From: Gonapodya prolifera JEL478
Lineage: Eukaryota; Monoblepharomycota; Monoblepharidomycetes; Monoblepharidales; Gonapodyaceae
NCBI GenBank assembly: GCA_001574975.1
Contig: KQ965802.1
Coordinates: forward strand, 124,554-188,553
Direction: 5' to 3'
Length of the DNA stretch: 64,000 nucleotides
The position numbers were made by a program, and so were the translations under genes. A model generated the notes under the pieces. It had not been told where the DNA came from. It saw only the letters and a program-made list of their open reading frames with translations, and did no database searches. Shown piece after piece: positions 60,398-64,000 of this stretch (position 1 is the stretch's first letter; each line of letters begins with the position of its first letter).

Positions 60398-62429
60398 TCA
60401 AATTATGTTGGACCGCACATAATCCAAAATTGCTTTGAACCCGGCCCAATTCTCCTCCCCCGTCGCCACAATCTGGGACGGCGGGAGAATGAAACCCTGA
60501 TCGCAAACGCAAACGTTGTTACCCGTATCACAAGAAAGCGGTGCGGTATGAAGGCCACACGTACCGTAGCGGTGTCTGAAGAGGACGGTCGAAGTTCAAT
60601 AGTGTACGAGTACACGCGGCCGTTGGTCCGGTCTTTGGTTACTTGGGTGTTGACGGATTCGTCCCACGCGTAGTCGACGGCGGTGCCGGTGGCAGGATAG
60701 ACTGGAAGGGGGAGAAGGGTGAACTGGTGGGATGGGGGACCATTGAACATGGGAAATGGTTCAACAGTAGACTCACGTTGTAAGGCAGCTGAAGAGAAGC
60801 GACGAGTCGTACCACTGCCATCAATACTTGCAAAACAAACAACCACCTCAAACACCAAACTCACTCTGACTCGTATACGTCCTGCCCGATTTGACCGCAA
60901 TCGCCGCCGCGCCGGCGTCTCCCGCCGCCTTGAGCTTCGCGGCCTGCGCCGAGGGGATCGCATAGTTGTACCCGGGCGGACGCAGGAGGAGCTGCGAGTA
61001 AGAGTGGTAGTCGATGGACAAGATGGCCGATTTGAGCGTGTTGACAAAGTTGGATGTGATCACGCGGGATTCGGGTTCGGACAGCGGAGAGGGGCCTTGG
61101 TAGTCTTCGGCTGAGGGTGTGGTGGAGGCACCGTCGGGGTCCTGTTTGGTTTCGACGAGTATTGTTAATAAATACGGTTATAAATGTAACACAATTCACA
61201 AAAGGTTAGGACTTACAGCTCCCCATCCTTTGGGATAGTTCCTTCGATAGCAGATACTCGTTTCACACCGCAGAGCAAATTCAGTAAAGCTTCAACTCAC
61301 TCACCTGTTGAGGTCCACCCCAACAGCACTCGATGACGTCACAGCCCGTCTCCTATTCTTCCTCCACAGCCTATCCGTAGTCCAACTGTACTCATAGCCA
61401 TCTGGGTTTACCACGGGCACCACAAAAAGCTCGGTCGAATTCAACGTCCTGACCGCCCACGCATTGTCGGGATCGGACGGGTTGGAGTACGCGGAGACGA
61501 GCTTGTAGGCGATGTACTGCACAGTCGACCCAGCGACCCACTCGCGGGCGTGAATCAGCCCTTGGATGTATACTTGCTTGACAGCCGGGTTTGTGCGGGT
61601 ACCGATACGCACTTGGAAGAGGTCCCGCCCTTGGAAGGATTTCCCGATCGACGCGTTGACGGAGACGAGGGAGGGGTACTGAGTGGCCATGGAGTTGAAG
61701 AAGCCGAGGATGTCGGCGAAGCGGTCTGTGTGGGGTGGGTGGACGTTGGTGAAGTTTCGTCTTGTGTTTTTTTTGGGCGACGAATGCACCAAGTTTCATT
61801 CGGATACTCACGGTAGGCGGTGAACCATGTTGCAGGATCGTAGACGCCTGTTTGTCGCTTTGTCAGACCTGCGACCTGTTTTCAAAGTCGGTTGCATATT
61901 CTCAGCCGATGTCAACAGCTGGTGGCCGGAGACGTGTATCGTCCTGATCAAATGCAACGTACCTGGAGAGCTTGTGCATTCTCATGCGCCTCCGCATCAA
62001 TACCAGCTTGAATGTTATTGTTCACAATCGTCACAGTGCCGCCAGGTGCACCAGCCGCGACGGCTTCCTTCACGGCATCCAGGTCGTCGGGCGTGGGCAG
62101 GCGGACATCAATTGCGCGAGTTTCGTCAGCAAGGTTCACGACGCCCCACACGTCGAGCCCAAAAGAGTGGCGGAACTTGACGACCAAGGACGAGCTGATG
62201 GCGTCGGAGTTGGCGAGGGTGGAGGGGATCGTGACCCGAGCGAGCACTTGGTTGTCGTAGCGGACCCTGGGGGCGCGAGCTAAACCGAACAGAGGCGGAT
62301 TAATTATTATTTGAGCGGATGCATTGCATGTTTGTTGCAAGGAAGTGTTGTCGGCTTACCTTGAATCGGGGCGGCGATGGTTTGCCAAGCCAAAACGGCG
62401 AGGAGGGTGACAAGTAGAGCGATCTTCAT
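60398..62429 (-). CDS. Secreted zinc carboxypeptidase (M14A), copy 1
   Basis: Secreted pro-carboxypeptidase that removes C-terminal residues from peptides. Nine exons (62429-62360, 62279-61963, 61875-61812, 61725-61305, 61241-61217, 61141-60865, 60788-60777, 60701-60565, 60496-60398) sum to 473 residues. Signal peptide MKIALLVTLLAVLAWQTIAA; propeptide of about 100 residues ending ALTKR-type text (GLTKRQTGVYDPATWFTAY) with a dibasic KR cleavage site. The zinc site is HAREW plus the later YHSY His. Substrate residues VDLNRNYPKGWGA and the catalytic Glu in YTIELRP are present. Exon 7 is only 12 nt and is needed to join SQ to LYPATG in frame. The gene lies head to head with a paralog. Confidence 0.9.
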
Positions 62430-62910
62430 CGCAGAGATAGCGATACAGATCGTGGTTAGAGTAACTCGCGAGAATCGGCCTTGAAATACCGTCGAAACCG
62501 CATTTTTTGTGGGCTTTGACGCGATAAAGGTGACCCTGAAGGGCGAAGACCCCCGCTGAAGATCACACTTTCATTATTCCAGGGTCGGTCCGCAGGAAAG
62601 TGAGACAAGTGGGAGAAATTATCAATGAATGCAAGCTTTGGCTGCTATGGGGGAACATGAAAAAGTTACTGTTTCGTCGTAATTAGATGAGTGACACCTG
62701 CCGATAACTCGAACTGTCGGCGTGTAACGCTCTTCCTGTGGGACCGATCTATGAATATCTCATGCTCTGATATTTTTCGTTATTCAAGCGAGTTGAATCG
62801 CGAAACCTGCTACAGGTTTTTCGATCTCCCCCTGTGATTCTCCGTCCCTGAAATTTGCCGAGCGGATATGAGGACGCCCCTGCACACGATCGCGGTCGCC
62901 TGCTACGCAC
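62430..62910. promoter_or_regulatory. Shared divergent promoter region of two carboxypeptidases
   Basis: The 481 nt between the two start codons must hold both promoters. No gene is seen in it. I did not find a clear shared motif by eye. Confidence 0.4.
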
Positions 62911-64000
62911 ATGAGAATCAATCAACACGCAGCGGCGTTCTTCGTCGCTCTGCTGTGCGCGTGGGGGGTAACTGCTGCGCCGATCCACTCTGGTGAGTGA
63001 CCAAGTCTCGATAGCGCGCGACCACTGATTCCTTAGAATCCGCTTCCCCAAATCGGATCCAAGTCCCCAAGGTCCGCTACGACGACCAGAAGCTCGTTCG
63101 CGTTGTCGTGCCAGCAACGCTTCCCGACGCAGAATCGCTCCGCTCAAACGTTGTCGTGGATCTCAAGTCCCTCCATTTAGACGTATGGGGTGTCACGGTG
63201 GTCGACATGGGCCTCGCGGTGGATGTCCGGATTCCCGACCGTGAAACTTACGAAACTGTTGCAGGACGCGTCAGGAGTCTCATACCCTCTGCAACAATGC
63301 AGGTTTTGGATTGGAATATTCAAGCGGCGATTGATGCTGAGAGTGATACAATGGTGAGCTTGCTCTGCAACGACTCATGAGTGGATGCTGACGAGAGATG
63401 CATTGCATGCATCCGCTGCAGAATTCTGCATTAACGAAGAGGCAGACGGGACAATACGATCCCAAGACGTGGTTCACTTCATACCGTATGTACACCCTCG
63501 ACCTCCGTTAATGGTAGCCCTCACTTCTCCATCATCTTCCACCGGCGGCCTTCCTTTGCAGACCGATACTCCGAAATCGCCGGCTTCTTCACCTCCCTCG
63601 CCTCTTCCTACCCCACCCTCGTCTCCCTCAACACTTCGATCGGTAAATCCTACGAAGGCCGCGACCTCTTCATGGCCCGCATCGGGACCCGCACAAACCC
63701 AAATGTCAAACAAGTCTACATTCAGGGCCTCATCCACGCCCGCGAGTGGGTCGCCGGATCTACCGTGCAATACTTGTGCTACAAGCTTGCGTCGGCGTAT
63801 GCTAACGCCTCAAGCCCGGACCATGCGTGGGCTGTCAAGACGTTCAATACAACCGAGTTCTATGTGGTGCCCGTGGTGAATCCGGACGGGTATGAGTATA
63901 CGTGGACGTCAGATAGGCTTTGGAGAAAGAATAGAAGGAGAGCAGTTTCGTCGTCCACTGCGGTTGGAGTGGATCTCAACAGGTGTGTGTGAATGCTTAT
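62911..64000 (+). CDS. Secreted zinc carboxypeptidase (M14A), copy 2, 3' end outside window
   Basis: Paralog of the divergent neighbour. Exons 62911-62992, 63037-63353, 63422-63485 and 63562-63982 match copy 1 in length and phase. Signal peptide AAAFFVALLCAWGVTAA; propeptide with LHLDVWGVTVVDMGLAVDVR; dibasic site in ALTKRQTGQYDPKTWFTSY; YHRYSEIAGFF starts the catalytic domain. The metal motif HAREW and VVPVVNPDGYEYTW and VDLNR are present before the window ends in the fourth intron. The two proteins differ more in the propeptide than in the enzyme, as is usual in the family. Confidence 0.88.

Overview
This window looks like compact nuclear DNA of a flagellated (zoosporic, chytrid-type) fungus. 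Genes lie tens to hundreds of bases apart, on both strands, and are cut by many short GT-AG introns (about 36-110 nt). The fungal signs are a Zn2Cys6 transcription factor, class-II-type secreted peroxidases, Tap42, cactin and Spt6. The sign of a flagellum is a gene matching CFAP157 (11838-14458), a ciliary axoneme/basal-body coiled-coil protein that non-flagellated fungi lack. All exon boundaries were read by eye from splice sites and reading frame and may be off by a few bases.

Layout. 1-6 kb: ankyrin fragment, Zn2Cys6 regulator, C2HC zinc-finger protein, F-box protein with a Cys-rich tail. 6.6-11.6 kb: tandem pair of secreted heme peroxidases, the first intact and the second decayed. 11.8-20.5 kb: CFAP157; a large protein kinase-Sel1-LRR fusion gene; a bacterial-type CMP kinase; Tap42/alpha4. 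20.7-26 kb: three tandem LRR-transmembrane-SH3 receptor-like genes, all broken. 26.4-32.6 kb: CCDC43-like, DUF167, FAM120/XPG-fold and an unknown gene in tight divergent arrangements. 33-39.4 kb: a small unknown gene and SPT6. 39.4-42 kb: no recognisable gene. 42-52.6 kb: forkhead factor, Hsp70 relic, disordered protein, cactin, At4g15545-like protein. 52.9-57.1 kb: three tandem copies of a secreted protein family (two whole, one broken). 57.2-57.9 kb: a repeat element with degenerate inverted ends that stops 8 nt from the proteasome gene RPT5. 60.4-64 kb: two divergently transcribed secreted M14 carboxypeptidases, the second cut by the window end.

Two themes stand out. Housekeeping genes (SPT6, RPT5, cactin, TAP42, CMP kinase, FAM120-like) read through cleanly once introns are removed. 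Tandem or sensor-like families (peroxidase, LRR-TM-SH3, kinase-Sel1-LRR, the small secreted family, Hsp70) carry stops and frameshifts, which suggests birth-and-death turnover of surface and secreted genes. Single-base indels beside homopolymers could also be assembly errors, so reads should be checked before any one gene is called dead.

The best candidates for something undescribed are the LRR-TM-SH3 receptor array, the kinase-Sel1-LRR gene built from one-repeat-per-exon LRR modules, and the small secreted family. No virus-like element, CRISPR array, rRNA or tRNA was seen.
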